Of a DNA stretch of 64,000 nucleotides, positions 8,960 to 18,380 are shown one piece after another. The translations under genes were made by a program, and so were the position numbers. This DNA comes from Chloroflexota bacterium (lineage in GTDB: Bacteria; Chloroflexota; Anaerolineae; Aggregatilineales; J027), in assembly GCA_013112715.1 (NCBI GenBank), contig JABFGB010000017.1, forward strand, positions 62,001 through 126,000, read 5' to 3'. The notes beneath the pieces were generated by a model. That model saw only the letters and a program-made list of their open reading frames with translations. It was not told the DNA's origin and did no database searches. Each line of letters begins with the position of its first letter. Within the stretch, counting starts at the first letter, position 1.

Positions 8960-9919
8960 ATGTCTCAACATGTGCCTAATAATGGTTTAGTTCCGGCTTC
9001 TGCTCGTGCATTCGCGCCCGCCACGGTCGCCAATCTTGGCCCCGGCTTTGATATTTTGGGGATGGCAGTCACGGGCATCGGGGATACCGTTACAGCACAT
9101 CTTTGTGATAAACCCGGTACAAGCGTCGTCAAAATTACCGGAGATGGCGGCAAATTGTCACTTGATGCGACAAGAAACACCGCCGCGATAGCTGCTGAAT
9201 TTGTGCGCCAACAGATTAGACCCGATCTAGGAATTGAATTGGAAATTGAGAAAGGTTTGCCGTTAGCCAGCGGATTGGGAAGTAGTGCTGCCAGTGCAGC
9301 CGCCGGGGCTGTTGCGACCAATGCCCTCTTGGGAAATCCTCTCAGCCAGCTTGAGTTATTACCTGCCTGTTTGGAAGCCGAAGCTACCGTCAGTGGTCGC
9401 CACGCCGATAATGTTGGGCCAGCTTTACTGGGTGGTATTGTGTTGGTAACAGGTATCACGCCAGACTGCCTTTTTCCCCTACCCGTTCCCGACGGACTCC
9501 ATTTTGCGCTAGTAACACCTGATGTCGCCGTGCCAACTGCTCAAGCGCGAGCCGTCCTTCCTAAAGAAGTGCCTTTTTCCAAGATGGTTAGTCAGACAAG
9601 GGCCGTTGCGGAATTGATGTACGGTCTGTATTCGGGCAACTTGGATTTATTGGTCAATGCAATGGCGGAAGATAGCATCATTGAACCTGCCCGGCAGCAT
9701 TTAATCCCCCATTTCGCAATGGCACGGGATACAGCCCTAGCTTATGGAGCAAAGGCTTGTATCATCAGTGGGGCTGGCCCGACCTTGTGTATTGTCGCTC
9801 CCACCGCCGACCTCGCGGAAAAATCCGGCGCAGCCGTGCAAGAGGTATTTGTATCACATGGCATTGGTGCGATTTACCGAGTAGCGCAGGTCGCCACACG
9901 GGGGGCTTATAGTTTCTAA
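8960..9919 (+). CDS. thrB: Homoserine kinase (GHMP family)
   Basis: A 319-residue GHMP kinase that phosphorylates L-homoserine to O-phosphohomoserine, the threonine synthase substrate. Visible motifs are APATVANLGPGFDILGMAV at the N terminus, the ATP loop PLASGLGSSAASAAAG (about residues 105-120), and the C-terminal ISGAGPTLCIV loop. Length is as usual for ThrB. It is 6 bases downstream of the trans-sulfuration gene and translationally close. No threonine synthase or homoserine dehydrogenase gene lies beside it. Confidence 0.92.
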   Translation: MSQHVPNNGLVPASARAFAPATVANLGPGFDILGMAVTGIGDTVTAHLCDKPGTSVVKITGDGGKLSLDATRNTAAIAAEFVRQQIRPDLGIELEIEKGLPLASGLGSSAASAAAGAVATNALLGNPLSQLELLPACLEAEATVSGRHADNVGPALLGGIVLVTGITPDCLFPLPVPDGLHFALVTPDVAVPTAQARAVLPKEVPFSKMVSQTRAVAELMYGLYSGNLDLLVNAMAEDSIIEPARQHLIPHFAMARDTALAYGAKACIISGAGPTLCIVAPTADLAEKSGAAVQEVFVSHGIGAIYRVAQVATRGAYSF

Positions 9920-9923
9920 GGGG

Positions 9924-10577
9924 TTATGCCTTAAACATAGCCTCGACAAATTCTGTCACGGCAAATACGTCGGGTAACTGTTCTTGCCAAAGGGTCGAGA
10001 CCGGCAAAACAAAGTGAGGGAGCAGCAGGGTAGTATAATTTCCAGCGGCATCTATTTCGTGGTCAATATAAAGGCCGTTTGTATCTAGCCGATAAAAACG
10101 ATGGGCCTTGCGAAGCGGGTCTATCAGCCAGTATTCCTGCACCCCTGCCTTTTCATATTCCTCAAACTTATCGCCATAATCACGGGCCACACTTTCAGGC
10201 GAAACCACCTCGATGCAAATATCGGCAGGGCCAATCATAGCAGTATTAGTGAGTTCACCTGTATTGGTGTTCAGGATAATCTGTAGGTCAGGCTGACGAT
10301 ATGATTCAATTGCCTCAATCCGCATCTCCAAGCCATCACCCACCACACATCCTATCGGATTTAATTTGAAATACACCTTGAATAGAAGATGTAGATAAAA
10401 AACCAAGTCAATATGTTGCAAGGAAGCCGATGGCATTTTAATAACAAACCCCCGCACCCATTCGTAGCGCTCCTCAGTAGACATTTTTGAGAACTCGGCA
10501 GCAGAAATTCCCGTAGCGACAATTTCACCCGATGGAGCATGACCTATATAGGTTGCGGGAACAACTCTTTCGACCAT
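9924..10577 (-). CDS. Uma2 family (DUF820) PD-(D/E)xK nuclease-like protein
   Basis: A 217-residue protein of the Uma2/DUF820 family, which has a restriction-endonuclease fold and is multiplied in many cyanobacteria and Chloroflexota. The core is visible: RQPDLQIIL (catalytic Asp), ICIEVVSPES (Glu), then EYEKAGVQEYWLIDP. No methyltransferase or partner gene is beside it, so a restriction role is not supported. Biological function is unknown. AAAAGGA precedes the ATG. It converges on thrB with a 4-base gap and lies downstream of nothing obviously related. Confidence 0.85.
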   Translation of the reverse strand: MVERVVPATYIGHAPSGEIVATGISAAEFSKMSTEERYEWVRGFVIKMPSASLQHIDLVFYLHLLFKVYFKLNPIGCVVGDGLEMRIEAIESYRQPDLQIILNTNTGELTNTAMIGPADICIEVVSPESVARDYGDKFEEYEKAGVQEYWLIDPLRKAHRFYRLDTNGLYIDHEIDAAGNYTTLLLPHFVLPVSTLWQEQLPDVFAVTEFVEAMFKA

Positions 10578-10616
10578 AGCCTATTCCTTTTCATGCCTTA
10601 CATGATATTTTACGCA

Positions 10617-13547
10617 TTATTCTTTCCACCCGCACGCCATCGCCACAATTTCAACTGGGTGCAGTGTCCGCCCCTCAATATGCCCCACTTGCTCCCGACA
10701 GGATGTGCCCGCCGCCGCGATAATCGCGTTGGGGTTGTTTCGCACAGCAGGATATAAGCGCTGTTCGGCAATTTGCATTGAGACCTCATAGTGTTCGGCC
10801 TCGTAGCCAAAACTGCCTGCCATGCCACAGCACCCCGCGTCCAATTCACGCACTGTTGCGCCGGGGATTGCCCGCAAAATATTTAAGCTAGTGGCTGTCC
10901 CCCATAATGATTTTTGGTGACAATGCCCGTGCAGTATGATTTCACGCAGCTGATGATCCCATTTGAGATTGTCCATCCCACCTGCCACACGCCAGGCATC
11001 CAGCCATTCATCCACGCTCATCATGCGTGAGGCAATGTCATCGGCAGCGGTCTGATATTTTTTGTCCACCAGCGTGCGGGCATCATCACGCAATGCCGAT
11101 ACGCAGCTTGGCTCAAACATCATGAACCGAACTTCCGGGTCGTATTCAATGAGTGCCGCCAAGCCCTCCACATTCGCCGTCGCCATACGTTTCGCTTGAT
11201 CTAGTAGCCCTTTAGAAATCGCGGGCCGTCCACAGCATCCCTGCCACGGCAGCCGCTGTGCCCGTAATTCGTAGCCGCTGTGCTCCATCAAATAGGCCAG
11301 CGCCCTGCCCATTTGGGGATCGTTATATTCCATAAATGTGTCTATCAGCAGAATGGGCGTCTGCTTCAAGGCGGGTCGGGTTTCGATGGGCTTATTTTTC
11401 GACCACCATTGACTAAATCGCTGTCGCGCTAATTTCGGCAACCGGCGTTCAGGCGCGATACCCATTTGTTTAGCTGCCACTTGTGAAATAATGGGTGTAT
11501 TTAAAGCGAGATTGGCTATTGGCGGGAAAATACTCCCCAATTCATTCAGGCGGTGGATATTTGCGAAAATTCTTGCACGTAGGGGAATTCCATGCGTGTC
11601 GTAATATTGGGCCATAAATTCGGCCTTAATGCGGGCCATGTCTACCGACGAAGGGCATTCAGATTTACAGGCCTTGCAGGAAAGGCATAAATCCAAGACA
11701 TCTTTGATCCGTTCATCTTTCATCCCATCCAAGCCCAACAACCCCATCATCGCTAAACGCAGGGTATTTGCCCGTCCGCGTGTCGAATCGTGTTCATCAT
11801 GCGTCGCCATGTACGAAGGACACATCACCCCGACATTTTCTTTGCGACACTCCCCCGCCCCATTACACATCTCTACTGCGCCAGCGAAACCAAAATCGGC
11901 TGACCAATCGAAGCGCGTTTCGACAATTTCCAGCGGTACACCAAAGGATGGGCCATAACGCATGAGGGATTCATCATCCATCTTGGGCGTATCCACAATC
12001 CGATTGGGGTTCATCTGATTATGCGGATCAAAAAGATGCTTCACTTCGCGGAAGGCTTGCATCAATTCTGACCCAAACAGGCGCTCATTAAATTCGCCGC
12101 GCAAAATCCCTTCGCTGTGTTCACCGCTGGTTGTGCCGTTAAACGACAACACGGCTTCGACGGCTTGTTCGGCAATTTGGCGATACTGGCGCATCCCATG
12201 TTCGGTTTTTAGGTTAACAAATGGCCGCACATGCAGACACCCCGCACTGGCATGGGCATAGACTGACATCCCAGCACCAGACCCTTCCACGATTCCCATG
12301 ACCTGCTCGATATAGGCCGCTAGGTGTTCAACCGGGACTGCCGCATCTTCAATAATTTCAATGGCTTTCAGGTCGCCCCGATCACTCGCTAACAAGCCCA
12401 ATCCAGCCTTGCGGATCGTCCAAAAATCACCCTGCCCGGCAGCATCTACAAGCGTCACCACTGCCCCATGATGATTTTCAGCAATCAAGCGACGGCGTAG
12501 GGTTTCAATCTTGCTGTCCAATTCAGCCAAACTGTCGCCATAATATTCCACTGCCAAAACCGCTGCCGGGTCGCCTTCAACAAAATGGAGCCTCTTGGCG
12601 TAATCTGGCATCCGACGGGTACGATCCATTAGCATCTTATCAAATAACTCCACTGCCGAAGGGTCTGTCTCCAATATGGCAGGGACGATTTCGAGCGATG
12701 CCAACAATGTATCAAAATGTACTATCGCCAGTCGGGTATATTTGGGTTTATCCACCAAGCGAAGTTCCGCCCCAACAATCGTACCCAAAGTGCCTTCCGA
12801 GCCGATAATCAACTGGGCAAGGTCAATGTCATCCAATTCCAAGCGGTTCAGCGCATAGCCCGCCACTGTGCGCCATGTTTTCGGATATCGAGTCGCTATC
12901 GGTTCGGCATACCGCTGTAAAATCTCAGCCACCCCCGTCCGTAGTTTTTCTACCGTGCCACTCCCAGCCGCAAATTCGCCCCGCCCTAACCGGACTTTTT
13001 CGCCCGACGCCAACACAACATCCAGCCAGTTGACGTGATCGGCAGTCATACGATACATGATGCTGTGTGTACCACTTGAATTATTGCCCAGACAGCCCCC
13101 AACCACACAGCGATTCGCACTGGCAGGGTCTGGACCAAACATCAGGCCCAAACTGGCAAGCTGGTGATTTAAATGCCCCAAAATCAATCCCGGCTCGACC
13201 TGCACGGTTTTAGCATCGGCATTGACTCCCCTCACCCGCCGCATATATTTAGGAAAATCCATGACAATCGCCCGGTTGACCGTCTGCCCTGCCAAACTCG
13301 TACCCCCGCCGCGCGGCATCACTGGGACGTGATAACGCATCGCAATCTCGTGAATCGCACTCACCTCATCGGCATTTTTAGGGAAAGTGACCCCTAGTGG
13401 AAAAATCTGGTAATTACTGGCGTCGGTGCTGTATAACAGGCGTGATACTTCGTCAAATTTAACAGCATCCCGGCCAATAGCTTGGGTCAATTCGTGGGTT
13501 AGATCAAGGATTTCGGAGGTTGGAACGGGAATACTTTTGGGAGGCAT
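10617..13547 (-). CDS. Fused FAD-linked oxidase / Fe-S (CCG) dehydrogenase, GlcD-GlcF or YdiJ type
   Basis: A 976-residue fusion. The N-terminal half is an FAD-binding PCMH domain plus FAD-oxidase C domain (MPRGGGTSLAGQ near residue 80, and GSEGTLGTIVGAELRL). The C-terminal half is a Fe-S reductase: an EMCNGAGECRK cluster, a CLSCKACKSECP ferredoxin-like motif, and two CCG domains (GCCGRPAISKG and GCCGMAGSFGYE). Such proteins oxidise 2-hydroxy acids such as D-lactate, glycolate or D-2-hydroxyglutarate and pass electrons to quinone or a flavoprotein. The substrate cannot be fixed from sequence. The start is uncertain: ATG at 13547 (MPPKSIP) is preferred, and ATG at 13571 or TTG at 13580 lie almost inside the upstream terminator. 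Confidence 0.88.
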   Translation of the reverse strand: MPPKSIPVPTSEILDLTHELTQAIGRDAVKFDEVSRLLYSTDASNYQIFPLGVTFPKNADEVSAIHEIAMRYHVPVMPRGGGTSLAGQTVNRAIVMDFPKYMRRVRGVNADAKTVQVEPGLILGHLNHQLASLGLMFGPDPASANRCVVGGCLGNNSSGTHSIMYRMTADHVNWLDVVLASGEKVRLGRGEFAAGSGTVEKLRTGVAEILQRYAEPIATRYPKTWRTVAGYALNRLELDDIDLAQLIIGSEGTLGTIVGAELRLVDKPKYTRLAIVHFDTLLASLEIVPAILETDPSAVELFDKMLMDRTRRMPDYAKRLHFVEGDPAAVLAVEYYGDSLAELDSKIETLRRRLIAENHHGAVVTLVDAAGQGDFWTIRKAGLGLLASDRGDLKAIEIIEDAAVPVEHLAAYIEQVMGIVEGSGAGMSVYAHASAGCLHVRPFVNLKTEHGMRQYRQIAEQAVEAVLSFNGTTSGEHSEGILRGEFNERLFGSELMQAFREVKHLFDPHNQMNPNRIVDTPKMDDESLMRYGPSFGVPLEIVETRFDWSADFGFAGAVEMCNGAGECRKENVGVMCPSYMATHDEHDSTRGRANTLRLAMMGLLGLDGMKDERIKDVLDLCLSCKACKSECPSSVDMARIKAEFMAQYYDTHGIPLRARIFANIHRLNELGSIFPPIANLALNTPIISQVAAKQMGIAPERRLPKLARQRFSQWWSKNKPIETRPALKQTPILLIDTFMEYNDPQMGRALAYLMEHSGYELRAQRLPWQGCCGRPAISKGLLDQAKRMATANVEGLAALIEYDPEVRFMMFEPSCVSALRDDARTLVDKKYQTAADDIASRMMSVDEWLDAWRVAGGMDNLKWDHQLREIILHGHCHQKSLWGTATSLNILRAIPGATVRELDAGCCGMAGSFGYEAEHYEVSMQIAEQRLYPAVRNNPNAIIAAAGTSCREQVGHIEGRTLHPVEIVAMACGWKE

Positions 13548-13576
13548 AATTCCGATACTCTCGTTTCTCATGTAGA

Positions 13577-13616
13577 ACAAAACGCCTGACCAGAGAGCGT
13601 CCCCCCGGGTCAGGCG
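13577..13616 (-). terminator. Terminator after orphan ABC ATPase gene
   Basis: CGCCTGACC (13583-13591) pairs perfectly with GGTCAGGCG (13608-13616). Read on the - strand it is followed by TTTTGTT. It separates the ABC ATPase gene from the FAD/Fe-S gene just downstream. Confidence 0.85.
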
Positions 13617-13641
13617 ATTAGAGTCTAAACGAATGAAGAAT

Positions 13642-14739
13642 TTAGAGCGTTAGGCCAGTGTCGGCATCAAACAAGTGCATATTGGTCATATCGAAGACCG
13701 CCGGGGTCTTCAAGCCGATATGGACATCCGAACGTGGGTCCATACGTGACAGGAATGTCACACCATCTACCACGAGGTACACGGTCTTCTCATGGCCCAT
13801 CAATTCAACCACGTCCACTTCAGCTTCAACGGATTGTGCCACAATACCCGATGGGCGGAATTCCACATTATGAATATTTTCGGGGCGAAGGCCAAAAGTG
13901 ACCTTCTTGCCGAGATGGGGGCGATAGCGTTCCTTACGGTCAGCCGGTACCTCAAGATTGGCAAAACCAACATCCACCACCATCTTGCCATCAGCTTCAC
14001 GCAGCGTGCCATTGAAGAAATTCATGGCAGGGCTGCCGATGAATCCGGCCACAAATTGGTTGGTCGGATTGTTATATAGGTTGGTAGGGGTGTCGAGTTG
14101 TTGCAGCTTGCCTGCGCTGAGAACGGCGATGCGGGTACCCATCGTCATAGCTTCAACTTGGTCGTGGGTCACATAAATAAAGGTGGTGCCGAGGCTCTGA
14201 TGCAGCTTGCTAATAAATGCACGGGCTTCAACGCGGAGTTTAGCGTCCAAGTTCGACAGTGGCTCATCCATCAAGAACACTTTGGGTTCACGCACGATAG
14301 CGCGACCGACTGCCACACGTTGACGCTGACCACCGGACAATTGACGGGGACGGCGATCCAACAAATGGGCAATTCCCAAACTTTGGGCCGCTTCACGTAC
14401 ACGGCGGTCAATTTCCTGCTTGGGGGTCTTGCGTAGACGCAAACCAAAGGCCATGTTGTCATAAACGGTCATGTGGGGATACAACGCATAGCTTTGGAAC
14501 ACCATCGCAATGTCACGATCTTTTGGGGCAACATTATTCACAACGCGATCCCCGATCAAAATACGCCCTTCGCTGATTTCTTCCAATCCAGCCAACATAC
14601 GCAGGCTAGTGGACTTGCCGCAACCAGAAGGGCCGACCAAGACCAAAAATTCTTTGTCATCAACCTCAATATTTAGATCTGCAACCGCGTCGGTGTTTCC
14701 AAATCTCTTATAAACATGGTCGAAAACTACTTTAGCCAC
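13642..14739 (-). CDS. Sugar ABC transporter ATP-binding protein, UgpC/MalK/MsmX type
   Basis: A 365-residue ATPase of the carbohydrate CUT1 importer class. It has Walker A GPSGCGKST (about 37-45), Q-loop VFQSYALYPHMTV, signature LSGGQRQRVA, Walker B VFLMDEPLSNLDAKLR, and the C-terminal OB-fold/TOBE regulatory part (FGLRPENI). The start is GTG at 14739, supported by GGAGGT (14745-14750) 5 bases away. No permease or solute-binding gene lies nearby, so it probably powers several sugar importers encoded elsewhere, as MsmX does in Bacillus. A perfect 14-bp palindrome lies just upstream of the RBS. Confidence 0.93.
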   Translation of the reverse strand: MAKVVFDHVYKRFGNTDAVADLNIEVDDKEFLVLVGPSGCGKSTSLRMLAGLEEISEGRILIGDRVVNNVAPKDRDIAMVFQSYALYPHMTVYDNMAFGLRLRKTPKQEIDRRVREAAQSLGIAHLLDRRPRQLSGGQRQRVAVGRAIVREPKVFLMDEPLSNLDAKLRVEARAFISKLHQSLGTTFIYVTHDQVEAMTMGTRIAVLSAGKLQQLDTPTNLYNNPTNQFVAGFIGSPAMNFFNGTLREADGKMVVDVGFANLEVPADRKERYRPHLGKKVTFGLRPENIHNVEFRPSGIVAQSVEAEVDVVELMGHEKTVYLVVDGVTFLSRMDPRSDVHIGLKTPAVFDMTNMHLFDADTGLTL

Positions 14740-14752
14740 AATATACCTCCAT

Positions 14753-14766
14753 AACTGTATACAGTT
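14753..14766. promoter_or_regulatory. Perfect 14-bp palindrome, candidate operator
   Basis: AACTGTATACAGTT is a perfect inverted repeat lying 2 bases upstream of the GGAGGT RBS of the sugar ABC ATPase gene. Its place in the 5' leader would suit a repressor roadblock site. The regulator is not identifiable in the window. Confidence 0.5.
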
Positions 14767-14855
14767 CGATGTACATAATAAGACATCATTTGGCTCATGA
14801 GTGGTGGATATTATGTCACCAATGTCCTAATTCGACAAGTAATCCCCATTTATAC

Positions 14856-15191
14856 TTATGTTGGGTTAGGAAATGGTGTCGAAGTTGCTCCAAAATTGGG
14901 AAGTGCAGTCGGTGAGCCAAATGTTGGCGTAAAGGTCGGCGTCCCGTAAAGCGCCTGTGCCGTTTCTGTGGCCGAACGAATAATAAACGTTGCCGTTTGC
15001 TGTGCAGGCCCAAGCCCTTGATATTGAGGTGGAATCGGTGTCGCGGTGGGCACATAATACGGAGACGGCATCAGCGGAATCGACTGTGGAACGGGAACAA
15101 CCTCACTCGTTTGGTTATTTCCCACAAAAAACAGTAATCCTAATATGGCTAACAGCGGTAAACCCATCAAAAGCAGGCATGATCTCAACAT
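14856..15191 (-). CDS. Small membrane-anchored Pro/Thr-rich protein
   Basis: A 111-residue protein not recognised as a family. Residues 1-24 (MLRSCLLLMGLPLLAILGLL) form an N-terminal membrane helix or uncleaved signal. The rest is low-complexity, rich in Pro, Thr and Ala (for example TATPIPPQ and GTPTFTPTFG), the same style of linker seen in the surface proteins around it. No catalytic motif. It is 78 bases downstream of the TPR/FecR-like gene on the same strand and could be cotranscribed with it. Confidence 0.6.
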   Translation of the reverse strand: MLRSCLLLMGLPLLAILGLLFFVGNNQTSEVVPVPQSIPLMPSPYYVPTATPIPPQYQGLGPAQQTATFIIRSATETAQALYGTPTFTPTFGSPTALPNFGATSTPFPNPT

Positions 15192-15269
15192 AGCTCAATT
15201 CCCTACCTCGCTAAACTCCCTTCTGTTAAGGGGAACTATACCCAGAGACAGGGACACCCGCAATCAATA

Positions 15270-16658
15270 TTATTCATCAGATGGCATCTTGGTTGCTGAT
15301 GCCGTGCTGGTAGGTGAACTGGTTGAACGCGCTGACGATGGATTAGCAGTACGGCGCGGCGTGCGAGTTGCTGTCGAGGTCTCAGTTTCTATTGGCAGGG
15401 CTTCCTCGGTCATCAATGGGGCAGGTGACATCGCATCGGGTGGCAATGGCGTCGCGGTGCGGGTTTCCATTGATTCAGGCGTTGTGATTTCCACTTCTGC
15501 CGTCGCTTCGGGAAGACCGCCCTGCCCCGGCAAATGCCAATTTTCCACGGCCAATCCTGCGGCCTGCCCTAATGGAATCAGTAAGCCTAAATCGCCACGC
15601 AAAGTATCTACCGTCGTCAACCGGTCACTTGGCTCATCCCGCACTGCCAATGTTGGGTCAACGGGCCAACTAATCCACTGTCCCGCCGATACTGTGATCT
15701 CAATCCCACTGGCTGCAAGTTGGGCCGTCCCCTCCAAAACAATCACTCGCAAACCCGCCGCGGCGTCCACCTGCAAAAACGCCGTGCCATCCAATGAGAT
15801 AGCCAGTCCATTCACCTCAAACCGCGCTGCTTTACCCATCGCCCCACTCACCAATAACCCCGCTGGTGGTACACTGGCACACTCGCTCAATACCGGATTA
15901 CTGCTAAATGTCAGCACTTCTAAGTGAGGGTCATAATCACGCAGGCGCACCCCGCTGGTCATCAAAAATAGGACATCTTCTGGCGTGTCATCGGCATACG
16001 ATGTTTTGGCACGAAGTGACAATAAGCCAAAATTTTGGGTATTAATGTCAAATGGTCGCGTTTCCAGTGCAATATAGTTGGTGAGCGGGCCGCGATCACC
16101 GGGGAGAAGCAGTGACCGTTCCTGTGGGGCAAAAAATACCTCTGGGTTGCCCAAACAAACTTGCCCTGCTTCGGTAAGGCTGCAACGGGCGGGTAAGCGC
16201 TGTAAAACTGATTGGACTTGACGCGCACAGACAACCGCTGGATCAGGGGTCGTCACTGTCGCAGGGGTCGCTTCTTCTTGATTCGATTCCACCCAATAGA
16301 TAGCGACACCCGCAGCAACCGCCACAATCAAGCTAAACACGAATAAATTGTAGATAAAACTGAGCGTTCGACTGCCACGCTGCCGCGAGGCTGTTCCATT
16401 GGCCCGCTGGCGTGGGGCTTGGGCTGCCTCCCGTGAGAGTTCAACTGCCATCCGACGTGCTTCGACATTTTCGGGGTCAATCCGCAGCACTTCACGCACC
16501 GCACGGGCATATTCTTCGTGGTCTTCAGTAATCAGGGCCAATTCCAGCCAGATTTCGGCGTTATCATAGTCTTCATATAACAACCGCACCAGCATTTCGC
16601 GGGCTTCATGACCGTCTCCTGCCGCTGCTAATTCTCGCGCACGCTGCAAATCGTCCAC
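15270..16658 (-). CDS. Membrane protein with N-terminal TPR-like repeats and FecR-like domain
   Basis: A 462-residue single-pass membrane protein. Residues about 1-75 are TPR-like helices (ARELAAAGDGHEAREMLVRL, then a second pair). A membrane helix follows near residues 103-123 (FIYNLFVFSLIVAVAAGVAI), then an outside region. Within it, about residues 275-355 resemble a FecR-type beta domain (RFEVNGLAISLDGTAFLQV, ending near SAGQWISWPVD). The C terminus is a Thr/Ser/Pro-rich tail ending in charged residues. The GTG start at 16658 has GCGGAG upstream. No sigma factor is adjacent, so a FecR-type signalling role is only a suggestion. Confidence 0.65.
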   Translation of the reverse strand: MDDLQRARELAAAGDGHEAREMLVRLLYEDYDNAEIWLELALITEDHEEYARAVREVLRIDPENVEARRMAVELSREAAQAPRQRANGTASRQRGSRTLSFIYNLFVFSLIVAVAAGVAIYWVESNQEEATPATVTTPDPAVVCARQVQSVLQRLPARCSLTEAGQVCLGNPEVFFAPQERSLLLPGDRGPLTNYIALETRPFDINTQNFGLLSLRAKTSYADDTPEDVLFLMTSGVRLRDYDPHLEVLTFSSNPVLSECASVPPAGLLVSGAMGKAARFEVNGLAISLDGTAFLQVDAAAGLRVIVLEGTAQLAASGIEITVSAGQWISWPVDPTLAVRDEPSDRLTTVDTLRGDLGLLIPLGQAAGLAVENWHLPGQGGLPEATAEVEITTPESMETRTATPLPPDAMSPAPLMTEEALPIETETSTATRTPRRTANPSSARSTSSPTSTASATKMPSDE

Positions 16659-16703
16659 CGGCTCAAACTCCGCATGTATTCAACACCGAAACTCTGCCAA
16701 AGT

Positions 16704-18290
16704 TTACGACGAGGGAATTTTTCGTGCCACTTGAAAATAGCGATAAATCAAACGAGGATAACCCGTCGCATCCAACAAGCTATATCCCATCTGCTCCTGC
16801 GGCGCATTGACCGCATCGCCGATCATGGCAAAATTTAGATTCCACAAAAAGCCAAGTTCTACGACATCAGAGAGCGGGGGCTGCTGAATAAGGGCAAACG
16901 CCTGAATTCCATATTCGGCCTGCTGCTGGGGCGTAATGAGATCAAAAAAGCCAGCGACAGCCGGGGCAGGCAAATCCATTCCGCCGGGGCCAACTCCCTT
17001 AAATGTCCCCCACCCCATCTCGGTGAGCCACATCTTGGTGGCGTGGTTATTTTGGCGGATGATGTCAGCGTAATCGGAGATGGTCTCTAAGAAATAGAAT
17101 ACCTTGTCATTCGCCCATCCTCGTTCCGACGTGCAGCAGCGGGAATCAGGTGGGTTCGCCCACCCATAGGGATGTACACCGATTTTGACATCGGCATATT
17201 GCGCCAATCCTGCGGCATACATCTGGCGCAAAAATTCACGGTCACATACAGTATCCGGCACATTACAAACCGGGGCAAGGCCCGCCGTCACCACTGTGAT
17301 ATTGGGGGCAACTGCTTTAACGGCTGCATAAGCCGCATCAAACAAACGCATATAATTCGCGCCGCTAATCTCCTGCCCACTCCATTCGCGGATCAAATTC
17401 GGTTCATTCCAAATCTCGATGGCTTGAATCCGATTATCTTCCGGCTTGGTTTCACGGATAAACGCCGTCAAGAAATTGGCAAGCGCGGCGGGGTCAGCGG
17501 GTGGCCCTTCTAGTGCCGGGTCAAATCCTTGTGGGCGTGCCCAATCCGGTGCGCCAACCACACTTAGTAATATTTTGTGTGATCCCACCTGAAAACTGGC
17601 CCACTGTACCCGCCGCACGTAGGTGTAGAACAAGTCGCTATATTGACCGGGGGCAGGTTCAAGCTGTTTCCATGAAAGCTGGATTTTGACCCATTCAAAA
17701 CCCAATTCATTGACCTGTACCAACAGTTGTGTCCACTGTTCATCGGTAACGAGGGGGTGTAGTTGAATCCCCATCCCGCCGGATTGAAGGACAGGCAATT
17801 GATCTTGCGGCGGCACATTCGGGAAACTGGGTGGCGCAAGGGTATTCGTCGGGCTAGGCGTGGGGGTTAAGCTTGGCTGGGGCGTCCAAGTTTCAGTGAA
17901 CGTTGATGTAGGGGTCAGAGTTGGCGTACTGGTCATAATTTCGACGGATGCAGTAGCTGTCACGCTTGACGTTGGTGTCACTGTTGGGCTAGCAGTGCTG
18001 GTGGAGGTCGGTGTGTGTGCAATCGGTACACCCTGTCCCGCTGTATCAGGCGACGGACTCAAGGCAACCTCGGTGGTTGGGCTTGGTTCATAGGGGGCTG
18101 TTTCCGTCGGAGCAGCGGACTCAATTGTAGAAGTAGGCGTTGGTGAAGCGGGAATCACCCCGGCTACTTGGGCTGGAAATGTCGCGGTTACATAAACCTT
18201 GATGGGTGTCGGGGCAGCGTCATTACAGGCCACCAGCGCCACTAAGATTACCGCAACCATCAAGTATTTGAGTTGGAAATGGATTCTCAC
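16704..18290 (-). CDS. Secreted lipoprotein with GH-A type glycoside hydrolase domain
   Basis: A 528-residue lipoprotein. The signal ends in a lipobox (VALVACND, Cys about residue 21), followed by about 150 residues of Ser/Thr/Pro-rich linker and a TIM-barrel domain of clan GH-A. The barrel shows the IEIWNEPNLIREW motif (acid/base Glu) and MWLTEMGWGT (nucleophile Glu) at the expected spacing. Family (GH39, GH5 or GH53-like) and substrate are not certain. The start is GTG at 18290 because AAGGAG lies 5 bases upstream and it begins a good lipoprotein signal. The in-frame extension to 18350 lacks an RBS. It is downstream of the LysM gene, beyond a terminator. Confidence 0.78.
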   Translation of the reverse strand: MRIHFQLKYLMVAVILVALVACNDAAPTPIKVYVTATFPAQVAGVIPASPTPTSTIESAAPTETAPYEPSPTTEVALSPSPDTAGQGVPIAHTPTSTSTASPTVTPTSSVTATASVEIMTSTPTLTPTSTFTETWTPQPSLTPTPSPTNTLAPPSFPNVPPQDQLPVLQSGGMGIQLHPLVTDEQWTQLLVQVNELGFEWVKIQLSWKQLEPAPGQYSDLFYTYVRRVQWASFQVGSHKILLSVVGAPDWARPQGFDPALEGPPADPAALANFLTAFIRETKPEDNRIQAIEIWNEPNLIREWSGQEISGANYMRLFDAAYAAVKAVAPNITVVTAGLAPVCNVPDTVCDREFLRQMYAAGLAQYADVKIGVHPYGWANPPDSRCCTSERGWANDKVFYFLETISDYADIIRQNNHATKMWLTEMGWGTFKGVGPGGMDLPAPAVAGFFDLITPQQQAEYGIQAFALIQQPPLSDVVELGFLWNLNFAMIGDAVNAPQEQMGYSLLDATGYPRLIYRYFQVARKIPSS

Positions 18291-18306
18291 ACCGACTCCT
18301 TGCCAG

Positions 18307-18337
18307 CAAATAAGGGCAGGTATTGGAATGCCTGCCC
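18307..18337 (-). terminator. Terminator after LysM gene
   Basis: GGGCAGG (18314-18320) pairs with CCTGCCC (18331-18337). On the - strand the stem is followed by TTATTT. The T tract is weak. Confidence 0.6.
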
Positions 18338-18380
18338 CTATATAGATCACCTAAACCAGCTTTTGCAGTCCGACCCGCAA

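Noticed and set aside
9924-10577. Uma2-type protein as part of a restriction or defence system
   Set aside because: No methyltransferase, helicase or other defence gene is near, and such genes are commonly solitary.
15145-15927. 260-residue ORF on the + strand
   Set aside because: It is an antisense shadow of the TPR/FecR-like gene, with low-complexity composition from the reverse Thr/Pro tail.
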